In this document: one piece after another, positions 26,833 through 34,441 of the stretch
Numbering within the stretch: position 1 is the stretch's first letter
Layout: each line of letters opens with the position of its first letter
Assembly (NCBI GenBank): GCA_025350105.1
Contig: JANXYJ010000047.1
Coordinates: 1-37,966, forward strand
From: Terriglobia bacterium
GTDB taxonomy: Bacteria > Acidobacteriota > Terriglobia > Bryobacterales > Bryobacteraceae
Reading direction: 5' to 3'
DNA: 37,966 nt
Program-made: the position numbers and the translations under genes
Notes under the pieces: generated by a model
What the model saw: the letters and a program-made list of their open reading frames with translations, nothing else
Databases searched by the model: none
Told to the model about the DNA's origin: nothing

Positions 26833-26876
26833 ACCGTAAGTTCAAAGTCGGATAGCCGTAAGTCCAAGGCCAGATA
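26811..26876 (+). repeat. Three imperfect tandem repeats of about 22 bp at the 3' end of the regulator gene
   Basis: Copies of the form CCGTAAGTCCAAAGTCGGATA start at about 26811, 26834 and 26856. The first encodes the last residues and stop codon of the regulator; the other two are outside it. Degenerate sequence with GGGATAACTGA continues to about 26900. It looks like a local duplication of the gene end. Confidence 0.7.
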
Positions 26877-26938
26877 ACTGAGAACGGGATAACTGAAAAC
26901 CTTAAGCTTCAGGCCTTTCGCATTCAGCTGACACCATC

Positions 26939-26966
26939 GGCCCCGGGGTTCCCCCTGGGGCCTTTT
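26939..26966 (+). terminator. Rho-independent-type terminator after the regulator
   Basis: GGCCCC (26939-26944) pairs with GGGGCC (26957-26962), with further GGGG/CCCC pairing inside and TTTT following. It separates the regulator from the S41 protease gene. Directly after it, two imperfect direct repeats GCGCCC(G/A)GGAA (26978 and 26998, period 20) fill the space before the next promoter. Confidence 0.7.
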
Positions 26967-27040
26967 CGTTATTGAGGGCGCCCGGGAACAACTAAAAGCG
27001 CCCAGGAAAACAAACCGTTTCGCCCCGGGCAAGGTTGGTA

Positions 27041-27046
27041 TATACT
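27041..27046 (+). promoter_or_regulatory. Probable -10 box of the S41 protease gene
   Basis: TATACT preceded by TGGTA, about 18 nt before the ATG at 27064. The expected -35 position is weak (TTTCGC). A GGGAGG ribosome-binding site lies at 27053-27058. Confidence 0.4.
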
Positions 27047-27063
27047 AAGGTCGGGAGGATCGG

Positions 27064-28671
27064 ATGTCGTCTCGCCTTCGTACGTATTTGGTGGTTCCCG
27101 CTTTCATCGCGGCCTGTTCCGTTGCAGCAGGCATTTGGGGAGGTGGCAGTGTTTCCGCCGCATCTCCGGCCGACGATCCGGTCAGTCAAAGCATGAAGTC
27201 CTTCACTGCGGTCTACGACGTGGTGGAACAAAACTTCGCCGACAAGGTTGAGGCCGACAAAGCCATCTACAAAGGTGCCATCCCTGGCATGCTGCGGACG
27301 CTGGACCCGCACTCCAATTTCTTCGATCCCAAAGATTACGCGCAAATGCGCGAAGACCAACGCGGCCAGTATTACGGTGTCGGGATGCAGGTTGGCTCGC
27401 GCAACAATCACACCATGGTGATGTGGCCCTTTGAAAACTCCCCGGCCTACCGCGCTGGTCTCCGTCCTGGCGACATCATCGCCCAGGTGAACGACAAGAA
27501 GACCGACGGGCTCACTACCACGGAAATTGCGGAACTGCTCAAAGGCCCTCGCGGCACCAAAGTCCAGGTCACCGTCAACCGTGAAGGCAATACCAAGCCC
27601 TTCTCCTACGATATTATCCGCGACGCCATTCCGCGCTTCACCGTGCCCGAAGGTATCTGGCTGAAGCCCGGAATCGCCTACATCAAAGTCACTTCCTTCG
27701 GTGAAAACACGAGCAAGGAACTGGAAGAACGTTTGAAACAACTGGGCGAAAGCACCATCAAAGGCCTGGTGCTCGATCTGCGCGGCAATCCGGGCGGGCT
27801 GTTGAACGAAGGTGTCGATGTCGCCGGGCATTTTCTGAAAAAGGGTGACTCCGTGGTAAGCCATCGCGGCCGTGCCCAGCCCAACAAGGTTTACAATTCG
27901 CGGGCCGATGGTAACCGCAATCAGTATCCAGTGGTCATCATCGTCAACCGCTCCTCGGCTTCGGCGGCGGAAATCGTCACTGGCGCACTGCAGGATCATG
28001 ACCGCGCTTGGGTGCTAGGCGAAACCAGTTTCGGCAAAGGCTTGGTTCAAACCGTTTTTCCCCTCAGCGAGAATACCGGCTTGGCGCTCACCACCGCCCA
28101 CTACTACACACCGAGCGGCCGCCTGATCCAGCGCGATTATTCGAACATCAGCTTCCTCGACTACTACTATCACAACAATCTGGAACAGAAGAACATGTCC
28201 GACGTGAAGATGACCGACAGCGGCCGTACGGTCTACGGCGGCGGCGGTATTACACCGGACGAAAAATACGAAGCTCCCAAGCTGAATCCTTTCCAGATTA
28301 CGGTTCTACGAAATTCCGCTCTGTTCAACTTCGCCCCCGCTTACTTCGGAACCAAGACCGATGTCCGCATGCCCAAAGGTTGGGCTCCCGATGAAAGCGT
28401 GGTCAATCAGTTCCACGATTTCCTGGTGAAGAGCAAGATTGAGTTCACCGAAGCCGATTTCGCCGCCAATCATCAGTGGGTCAAGGAACAACTAAAGCGC
28501 GAACTCTACATCACCGCTTTCAGCTTCGAACAATCCGAGCGCGTCGTGATCGAACAGGACCCCGAAGTCTCTCAGGCCGTCGAAGCGTTGCCCAAGGCGG
28601 TCTCTCTGCTCGAAAACGCAAAAAAATTGTTAGTCCAACGCGTCACGCAACAGGAACGTCTGGCAAAATAG
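27064..28671 (+). CDS. Carboxy-terminal processing protease (S41 family, CtpA-like)
   Basis: Secreted or periplasmic serine protease (535 residues) with an N-terminal signal/anchor (about 8-32). A PDZ domain covers about 100-190 (GVGMQV, SPAYRAGLRPGDIIAQVN). The S41 catalytic domain has LRGNPGGLLNEGVDVAGHFL, the catalytic Ser in NRSSASAAEI (S300 by alignment with Prc S430) and Lys/Gln in FGKGLVQ (K325, Q329). A C-terminal helical tail follows. Such enzymes clip C-termini of envelope proteins. The start has GGGAGG at good spacing. guaA begins 3 bp after its stop, so the two are probably co-transcribed. Confidence 0.95.
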   Translation: MSSRLRTYLVVPAFIAACSVAAGIWGGGSVSAASPADDPVSQSMKSFTAVYDVVEQNFADKVEADKAIYKGAIPGMLRTLDPHSNFFDPKDYAQMREDQRGQYYGVGMQVGSRNNHTMVMWPFENSPAYRAGLRPGDIIAQVNDKKTDGLTTTEIAELLKGPRGTKVQVTVNREGNTKPFSYDIIRDAIPRFTVPEGIWLKPGIAYIKVTSFGENTSKELEERLKQLGESTIKGLVLDLRGNPGGLLNEGVDVAGHFLKKGDSVVSHRGRAQPNKVYNSRADGNRNQYPVVIIVNRSSASAAEIVTGALQDHDRAWVLGETSFGKGLVQTVFPLSENTGLALTTAHYYTPSGRLIQRDYSNISFLDYYYHNNLEQKNMSDVKMTDSGRTVYGGGGITPDEKYEAPKLNPFQITVLRNSALFNFAPAYFGTKTDVRMPKGWAPDESVVNQFHDFLVKSKIEFTEADFAANHQWVKEQLKRELYITAFSFEQSERVVIEQDPEVSQAVEALPKAVSLLENAKKLLVQRVTQQERLAK

Positions 28672-28674
28672 AAT

Positions 28675-30429
28675 TTGCAGCCGCAAATCACGGTCCTCGA
28701 CGCCGGAGGACAATACTGTCATTTAATCGCCCGAAAAGTCCGCGAGCTAGGCGTCTATGCCGCGGTCGCCGCCAGTGACACTCCTGCAGAAAAACTGCGG
28801 GGATCGAAGGGCGTGATCATTTCGGGCGGGCCTTCCAGCGTCTACGATGCCGGCAGTCCTACTATCGATCCAGTTCTCCTCGCCGCCGGCATTCCCGTGC
28901 TTGGCATCTGTTACGGTCAACAGTTAATGGCCCACCTGCTCGGCGGCCAGGTTGATCTGGGCGAGCACGGCGAATATGGCTTTGCGCAGTTGTCCATCTC
29001 AGCGTCTCCGTCTGCCCTATGCGCCGGCGTGCACGGTAGACAACAAGTATGGATGAGCCACCGCGACCTCGTCGTGAAGCCGCCGCCCGGCTTTCAGGTC
29101 CTCGCCACCACTTTCACTTGCCCCGTGGCTGCTATGGAATCCATTTCCCAAAAACTCTACGGCGTCCAGTTCCATCCGGAAGTCGTCCACACCCCCTGCG
29201 GCCAAACCATTCTGTCCAATTTTGTTTTGGGGATCTGCGGTTGCCAGCCCGATTGGAATCCCGCCGGCCAGGTTCTGGCCCTGGAGAATCAAATCCGTAA
29301 AACCGTGGGCGCGCGCAGCGTTTTCTTCTTCGTCAGCGGCGGCGTCGATTCAACCGTTGCTTACACGCTTTGCCTGCGCGCCCTGGGCCCGGAACGCGTT
29401 CACGGCACCTATGTCGACACCGGCATGATGCGCGAAGGCGAAACCGATTTCGTACGCCAGCAATTCGCAGGCCTGGGCGCGCGAGCATTCTTTATCGAAG
29501 ATGCCCGCGACCTTTTCGTCTCCGCGCTCGCCGGAGTCACTGACCCCGAAACCAAGCGCCACATCATCGGCGAAAAATTCGTCGACGTGCAGCAGCGTAT
29601 TCTCGAAAGCGAACACTATTCTGAAGACAACTGGATTCTGGGCCAAGGCACCATCTACCCCGATACCATCGAGTCCGGCGGCAGCGCCAAAGCCGATCTC
29701 ATCAAAACCCACCACAACCGCGTCGCGGGCATTCAGAAATTGATCGACCAGGGCCGCGTCATCGAACCGCTGGCGAATTTCTATAAGGACGAAGTCCGCG
29801 CCGTTGGCCGCGAACTCGGTCTCGCTCCCGAATTGCTTGACCGCCATCCCTTCCCCGGACCCGGCCTCGCCATTCGCTGTTTGTGTTCGGATATCGAACG
29901 AAAACCCGATCCCATTCAAGATGGCTGGATCATTCCCATTCGCTCGGTGGGCGTGCAAGGCGATTCGCGGACTTATCGGCCAGTATTAGCGTTGGACACG
30001 CCGCCCGCTTCCGACGAAGCCGCCGCAGCGATCATCAATCGCCGCCAGGACGTCAATCGTATTGTCGGCGTCAGCCGTACCTGCGCTCCCCTGTCCATGC
30101 TTAGTGTCACCAGGTGCTCCATTACCATGCAGCGCCTGGATCGCCTGCGCCACGCCGACGCCATCGTCCGCAAACTATCCCTGGAGTTCGGGTTTGATCA
30201 ACGTGTCTGGCAGTTTCCCGTGGTCCTGATTCCGCTGGGCACCAACGAAAGGCCAGACTCCATCGTCCTGCGGCCCATCGAATCGGTGGATGGTATGACT
30301 GCCCGGGCCGTGCGCCTGCCTGATGACTTGTTGGAAAAAATGACGGACGAACTGATACAACTGGAAGGAGTGGCCGGCGTGTTCTACGATCTCACCAACA
30401 AGCCGCCGGCCACCATCGAGTGGGAATAA
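28675..30429 (+). CDS. guaA: GMP synthase (glutamine-hydrolysing), eukaryotic-like form
   Basis: Converts XMP, ATP and glutamine to GMP (584 residues, against 525 in E. coli). The glutaminase domain opens ITVLDAGGQY and has nucleophile C79 (GICYGQQ) and H167/E169 (QFHPEV). The ATP-pyrophosphatase P-loop is SGGVDS (221-226). GQGTIYPDTIES, KTHHN and HPFPGPGLAIR follow. The C-terminal region is longer than in E. coli and recalls human GMPS: GVQGDSRTY, then VNRIV, LRHADAIVRKLS, FPVVLIPL and the ending MYDLT/FYDLTNKPPATIEWE-type tail. The only plausible start is TTG at 28675, with no good ribosome-binding site, which fits coupling to the protease gene ending 3 bp earlier. Confidence 0.96.
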   Translation: MQPQITVLDAGGQYCHLIARKVRELGVYAAVAASDTPAEKLRGSKGVIISGGPSSVYDAGSPTIDPVLLAAGIPVLGICYGQQLMAHLLGGQVDLGEHGEYGFAQLSISASPSALCAGVHGRQQVWMSHRDLVVKPPPGFQVLATTFTCPVAAMESISQKLYGVQFHPEVVHTPCGQTILSNFVLGICGCQPDWNPAGQVLALENQIRKTVGARSVFFFVSGGVDSTVAYTLCLRALGPERVHGTYVDTGMMREGETDFVRQQFAGLGARAFFIEDARDLFVSALAGVTDPETKRHIIGEKFVDVQQRILESEHYSEDNWILGQGTIYPDTIESGGSAKADLIKTHHNRVAGIQKLIDQGRVIEPLANFYKDEVRAVGRELGLAPELLDRHPFPGPGLAIRCLCSDIERKPDPIQDGWIIPIRSVGVQGDSRTYRPVLALDTPPASDEAAAAIINRRQDVNRIVGVSRTCAPLSMLSVTRCSITMQRLDRLRHADAIVRKLSLEFGFDQRVWQFPVVLIPLGTNERPDSIVLRPIESVDGMTARAVRLPDDLLEKMTDELIQLEGVAGVFYDLTNKPPATIEWE

Positions 30430-30445
30430 ACGAAAACTAAATCAA

Positions 30446-30979
30446 CTATTCCTTCTTCTTGCCCATCCCGCCACGGCCCTGCGACGACGGCGGAACTTTG
30501 TCCTTCGCTCGCAAATACACCGCCAAGGTCCCGTACATTTCGTTATCGTGGATCACGCCGAAATCCAGCACACCCAGCTTCGTCCGGTCGCGCCCGAACA
30601 TCTTCACCATGGTCCCGCCATCGGCGTCCGTCAACGCCGCATAAATCGGATCGCAAAACCCAAACGCCGTCTTCAGCGCCGCCTGTGCATCCGCCTTGCT
30701 GGTCTTTGCTCCATCAATCGCCGGAGGCATGGTCCCGCTGGCCATGCCACAAATTCCCGCCTGCACCTCCGCAATGTGCACCACCGCCGCACCGTAAGTC
30801 CGGCTCCCCGGACCCGGCACGAAACCGTAGTCGCCCTCCGGCATATCGTCGGCGGCCTTATTGATGGTGCCCTTGATCTGGTTATAGTTGCCCTTCACTT
30901 CCGTGCTGAACGGATTCTGGGCGTTCATGGCCACGCTGCCCAATAGCATCACGGCCACGGCAAAAATCGATTTCATCAT
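30446..30979 (-). CDS. Exported DinB-like four-helix protein, copy 1
   Basis: A 177-residue DinB/YfiT-fold protein with a signal peptide (MMKSIFAVAVMLLGSVAMNA, cleavage near NAQN). Characteristic parts are KGTINKAADDMPEGDYGF (helix 1), a His in VVHIAEVQ (H68) and the last-helix motif IHDNEMYGTLAVYLR (H144). In the DinB metal site the last ligand is His four residues after H144; here it is Met148. The C-terminus ends in a basic tail. The start has AAGGGAGA upstream. It is paralogous to the gene just upstream, from which it is separated by 50 bp. The biochemical function is unknown. Confidence 0.8.
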   Translation of the reverse strand: MMKSIFAVAVMLLGSVAMNAQNPFSTEVKGNYNQIKGTINKAADDMPEGDYGFVPGPGSRTYGAAVVHIAEVQAGICGMASGTMPPAIDGAKTSKADAQAALKTAFGFCDPIYAALTDADGGTMVKMFGRDRTKLGVLDFGVIHDNEMYGTLAVYLRAKDKVPPSSQGRGGMGKKKE

Positions 30980-31029
30980 TTTCTCCCTTGAATGTTCTAA
31001 CCTACAGCTCCTATTTTACTTCTTTCGCA

Positions 31030-31599
31030 TCACTGCTTTTGGGCCGCTCCGCGGGGCTCGCTGCTGGGTGGCAGGATGTTGCGCATGCGCATATAGGGAA
31101 CCATGGTCCCGTAAGTTTCGTTGTTATGCATGGCGTTGAAATACAGCGCCCCCTGCTTGCTGAAATCGCGGCCGATCAACTTCACCGTCTGCCCTAAGGT
31201 GGCGTCGGTCATGGAATCGTAAACCGCGTCGCAATAGTCGGAGGACGCCTTCAACGCCGTGATCAAATCGGCCTTGCTGGTCTTTCCCGCGGCCGGGTTC
31301 GGCACTTGCTCGCCCTTGGCCGCGCCGCAAATCAGAGACTGAAACTCCGCCGCATGTGCCACTTCCTCCCCAAACGTTTTTACCGCCGGAGCCGGCTTGA
31401 AACCATAGTCTGCTTCCGGCATCTTTTCCGCCGCGCGCATCAAATTAATCCTGGTGAACAGGTACAACTGCTTCAGCTCCCCCGACAACGGATTGGGTGA
31501 CCCGCTCTGCGCCCATAACCGGCTAGACGTAGCCGCTACCAGACTCAGTGTGATCAGACCAGTCGTCACCAGCACGGCCACAACCGAAATTCTTTGCAT
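31030..31599 (-). CDS. Exported DinB-like four-helix protein, copy 2
   Basis: A 189-residue paralogue of the following gene, with a signal peptide of about 31 residues ending near RLWAQS. Shared features are NLMRAAEKMPEADYGFKPAP, VAHAAEFQSLICG (H82), GKTSKADLITALK and MHNNETYGTMVPYMR (H158, with Thr162 instead of the expected third His). Both end with PPSS followed by a short polar tail. It is likely the first gene of a two-gene unit that arose by tandem duplication. Export together with a defective metal site suggests a structural or ligand-binding role rather than a thiol transferase, but this is inference. Confidence 0.8.
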   Translation of the reverse strand: MQRISVVAVLVTTGLITLSLVAATSSRLWAQSGSPNPLSGELKQLYLFTRINLMRAAEKMPEADYGFKPAPAVKTFGEEVAHAAEFQSLICGAAKGEQVPNPAAGKTSKADLITALKASSDYCDAVYDSMTDATLGQTVKLIGRDFSKQGALYFNAMHNNETYGTMVPYMRMRNILPPSSEPRGAAQKQ

Positions 31600-31695
31600 G
31601 AAATTGCTCCACTTTCCTTCGAGTTTGGTGACGCCACGGGGATGCCTGCCAACGTTTAAGCCACCTCCTATATGTTACCGAAGACGGATTTACTC

Positions 31696-33780
31696 TTACC
31701 GCCCCGGCACCCCACCCAAATAGGCCGCGATGCTCTGCAGATTCTGCCGCGCAAACTTGGCCTCTTCCAGCTCTCCGTTCAAATCCAACATCGCCTGAAA
31801 GTGTCTCTGCGCCGCCGCCAGCGTCTCCCTGCTATTGCTCTGTGCACCTTGCCGCGCATAACATAGCGCCAACGCATAGTGCGTGTACGGATCTTTCGCA
31901 TCATACGCCAAACTCTTCTGGCAGTACGCCACACCCAAATCAAAATGATTCTGTTTGCGCTCGGAATCGCACAAGCCAAAATACGCCAGGCTCCGCAAGT
32001 CCCGCCACGTATCCGTCTGGGCGGCGCGTTTCTTTCGACCCACTCCAGCCAGATATCCCAGTACGTAGTAATTCATGCGCCCGGCAAGTTTACTGTCGAA
32101 GTCACTTAGACGCAGGTACTCCGTGTATTCTGGCGACGCTTCCGGATACGCCGCGCTCAAGCGCAAGCTTTCCGCCAGCCACAAATGCGGCTCCGCCGCC
32201 GCCGGCGCCAGATGGATGGAAGCTCTCGCCGACTCAATCGCCTGCGGGTACAACTCCTTCATCCGATACGCCTGCGCTTGCATATACAGCGCCACCGCGT
32301 TGTTTTTTTCCCGCGATGTCACGGTATTCAACTGCCGGATCGACTCATCCACGGCACCTGTATCGAGTAGCATTCCGGCAAGGCTGACACGCGCTTCCAT
32401 GTAATCCGGATCAATCTCAATCGCCTTGCGGAAATACATCTCGGACTTCTGTTCATCAAACAGCGAGTTGTAGCTTCGCCCCAAATACAGCGCGGCTTGA
32501 CTATAGCTCGGATCCGCCGCTAAAGCTTTCCCGAAATGTTCCACGGCCTTTTTATAGTTATCCGCAAAGCCTTTGTTGTAGAACGCCAGCCCTTCATTCA
32601 ATTCATCCAGCGCAGCTTTGGGTCGCCGCCGCGGAATCACAATCTTCAAACTCACCGTCGATTCCCGCCCCGGATACACCATCTCCTCGCGCGGCCCGTC
32701 CGGCTCGTAACCCAAATGCACACCCTGCACCGTATGATTACCCGGCCTCATCCCCGGCAGCTTTAGGGGCGTCCCCTTGTTCACCACTCCACGAGACACG
32801 CCATCCACGAAAACTTCCACCGCGTCCATGTTGGCTTCCAGCACCAAGGTCCCATCCACCGGCGGAGGCGCATGCGCAGCCCTCAACCCGTTGGGAATAA
32901 ACGCCAACAGCATGTTCGGATCGAAACTCCCCCGGTCCGATGTCGGATTCTGTTGTCCCTTCGTCGCCTCGCGCACGTTCCGCCGGACGTAATTCGAAAG
33001 TTCGTCCGCCGTCACCGTGCCGTCGCCGTTTTCGTCCGCTTCGCCTTCCAGTCCCTTCACCACGTAATAGGTGAAAATCCCGTGCCCGCCGCCCCAGTCC
33101 TTGCTTTCGAAGCTCCGCTCGCGATCCCTGCTCGCCGTCAACGATAAAATCGACCGCGATAAATCCAGCAGATTCTGATTCAGCCTCTGTGCATCCGCGT
33201 CAGGCGTAATCACGCCGCTATGGCACGCGTCGGTCAGCAGCACCTTCCATTTGGATTTGATCTTCGTGCCAGCGACTTCGCCGAGCGTTTCCATCGGATA
33301 GCCTGTGCCGGGAATATTCGCCGGATCCAAATCATAAGGAGCCAGATACCCGCGTCCGCCAGAAATGAACCCATGCCCCGCGAAGTAAATCACCACGCGG
33401 TCGTCTTCCTTGGCCACCGATGGCAGCCACGTTTCCAGTTCGCGTTTGACGTTGCCCAGCGTCGCCTGCGCGCCTGTCAATCGATGAACATTCTCCGCGC
33501 GAAAATTCCCACCCTCCGGGCTAATTAAGATGGAGTAGATCGCGTCAGCATCCCGCTCCGCAAATTCCAATTGCGATTTCGCGGGCAAATTCTTGTAGTT
33601 CCCCACGCCCACAATCAACGCATATCCGCGCGGCACTGTAACGCTAGCCGCCGGAGCCGTGTTGTTCTCTTCGTACTTCAGATCGCGGGCCTTGCCAGGA
33701 GTCGGCACGTCCGTCTTCTTCTGAGCGAGCAGCGTAGCCGCGAGAAGCCCAATGCTAGCGATGCGCCAAACGGAGTTCAT
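31696..33780 (-). CDS. Exported caspase-like (C14) protein with EF-hand loop, PEGA-like domain and TPRs
   Basis: 694 residues. A signal peptide (about 1-19, ending LLAQ) is followed by a caspase p20-like domain: GYALIVGVGNYKNLP (52-66), catalytic His136 in IYFAGHG and Cys186 in LLTDACHSG. After the catalytic domain lies a perfect EF-hand calcium loop, D249-E-N251-G-D253-G-T-V-T-A-D-E260. A PEGA-like beta domain follows (about 308-372: VEVFVDGVSRGVV, GNHTVQGVHLGYEPDG), then about seven TPR-like units (385-690). The start overlaps the DUF4384 gene by 26 bp, making it the last gene of a three-gene operon. Orthocaspases usually cleave after Arg/Lys and may need calcium; substrate and role here are unknown. 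Confidence 0.92.
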   Translation of the reverse strand: MNSVWRIASIGLLAATLLAQKKTDVPTPGKARDLKYEENNTAPAASVTVPRGYALIVGVGNYKNLPAKSQLEFAERDADAIYSILISPEGGNFRAENVHRLTGAQATLGNVKRELETWLPSVAKEDDRVVIYFAGHGFISGGRGYLAPYDLDPANIPGTGYPMETLGEVAGTKIKSKWKVLLTDACHSGVITPDADAQRLNQNLLDLSRSILSLTASRDRERSFESKDWGGGHGIFTYYVVKGLEGEADENGDGTVTADELSNYVRRNVREATKGQQNPTSDRGSFDPNMLLAFIPNGLRAAHAPPPVDGTLVLEANMDAVEVFVDGVSRGVVNKGTPLKLPGMRPGNHTVQGVHLGYEPDGPREEMVYPGRESTVSLKIVIPRRRPKAALDELNEGLAFYNKGFADNYKKAVEHFGKALAADPSYSQAALYLGRSYNSLFDEQKSEMYFRKAIEIDPDYMEARVSLAGMLLDTGAVDESIRQLNTVTSREKNNAVALYMQAQAYRMKELYPQAIESARASIHLAPAAAEPHLWLAESLRLSAAYPEASPEYTEYLRLSDFDSKLAGRMNYYVLGYLAGVGRKKRAAQTDTWRDLRSLAYFGLCDSERKQNHFDLGVAYCQKSLAYDAKDPYTHYALALCYARQGAQSNSRETLAAAQRHFQAMLDLNGELEEAKFARQNLQSIAAYLGGVPGR

Positions 33781-34435
33781 ACACCACCGGTCCTGTTAAC
33801 GGAGCAGGCGAGGAAATCACCACGCTCTCTTTATTCCCATCGCCATTTTGAATAAATACCATCTCGCGCGGCGTCGCCCCCGCCAAGCCCTTCATATTCT
33901 CCGGTAATTTCTCCCCGTCGGCCACCGGCTTCATTCCAGCCGAATGATCGATGCATTCCCCCCGCGCTTTGAAAATCAAATCGTCGCAGCGCGGCTTCAT
34001 CGATGCAGGCAATGCTGCAGGATTTTTTCCAACCTCCGGCGCCGGCGGTAACGGCCGATACTGCTTCCCCAAGTCCACCGGACTCACCAGCCAATACACC
34101 ACGTCCTGTCCTGCCGGTCCCGTAATCCGAAACCCGCCATCCACCGCGGGAACGAAGTAGCCCTTCTTCGCCTCAATCCGGTTGTCGCGACCAGTATCCC
34201 CGCGTGGAAACAGCAAATCATAACCGCCCGATGTGCCTTTGCTCAGTACGTAGAGATAGCCGTCAAAACTGGCCGACACCTCAAACCGCACCCGATCGCC
34301 CGTTGCAAACACCGTCGCCGGGTTCATCGCCTTCCACGCGGTGCCGTCCAGACGCTCGACACTCACTCGAATTTGCTGCGGATTTTGCCCCCACAGGAAG
34401 CTCGTAAACATCAACACGCCAAATAATCCGCGCAT
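33755..34435 (-). CDS. Exported DUF4384 protein, small form
   Basis: 226 residues with a signal peptide (MRGLFGVLMFTSFLWGQ). The DUF4384 beta-sandwich covers about 22-125 and contains ATGDRVRFEVSASFDGYLYV, GGYDLLFPRG and VVYWLVSP. A second part with DDLIFKARGECID follows, and the C-terminus ends in YELRLAHR. Its paralogue immediately upstream shares GDR-R-E, GYLYV, LLFP/VLFPS and a C-terminal L-L-HR. It lies 6 bp after that gene and overlaps the caspase gene, so the three are almost certainly one operon. DUF4384 often accompanies caspase or protein-kinase genes; its function is unknown. Confidence 0.82.
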   Translation of the reverse strand: MRGLFGVLMFTSFLWGQNPQQIRVSVERLDGTAWKAMNPATVFATGDRVRFEVSASFDGYLYVLSKGTSGGYDLLFPRGDTGRDNRIEAKKGYFVPAVDGGFRITGPAGQDVVYWLVSPVDLGKQYRPLPPAPEVGKNPAALPASMKPRCDDLIFKARGECIDHSAGMKPVADGEKLPENMKGLAGATPREMVFIQNGDGNKESVVISSPAPLTGPVVYELRLAHR

Positions 34436-34441
34436 GTCCGA

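Noticed and set aside
26992-27999. 335-codon open frame antisense to the S41 protease
   Set aside because: It mirrors codon periodicity of a well-supported gene on the other strand and resembles no known protein.
29350-29958. 202-codon open frame antisense to guaA
   Set aside because: Shadow of the ATP-pyrophosphatase domain coding sequence.
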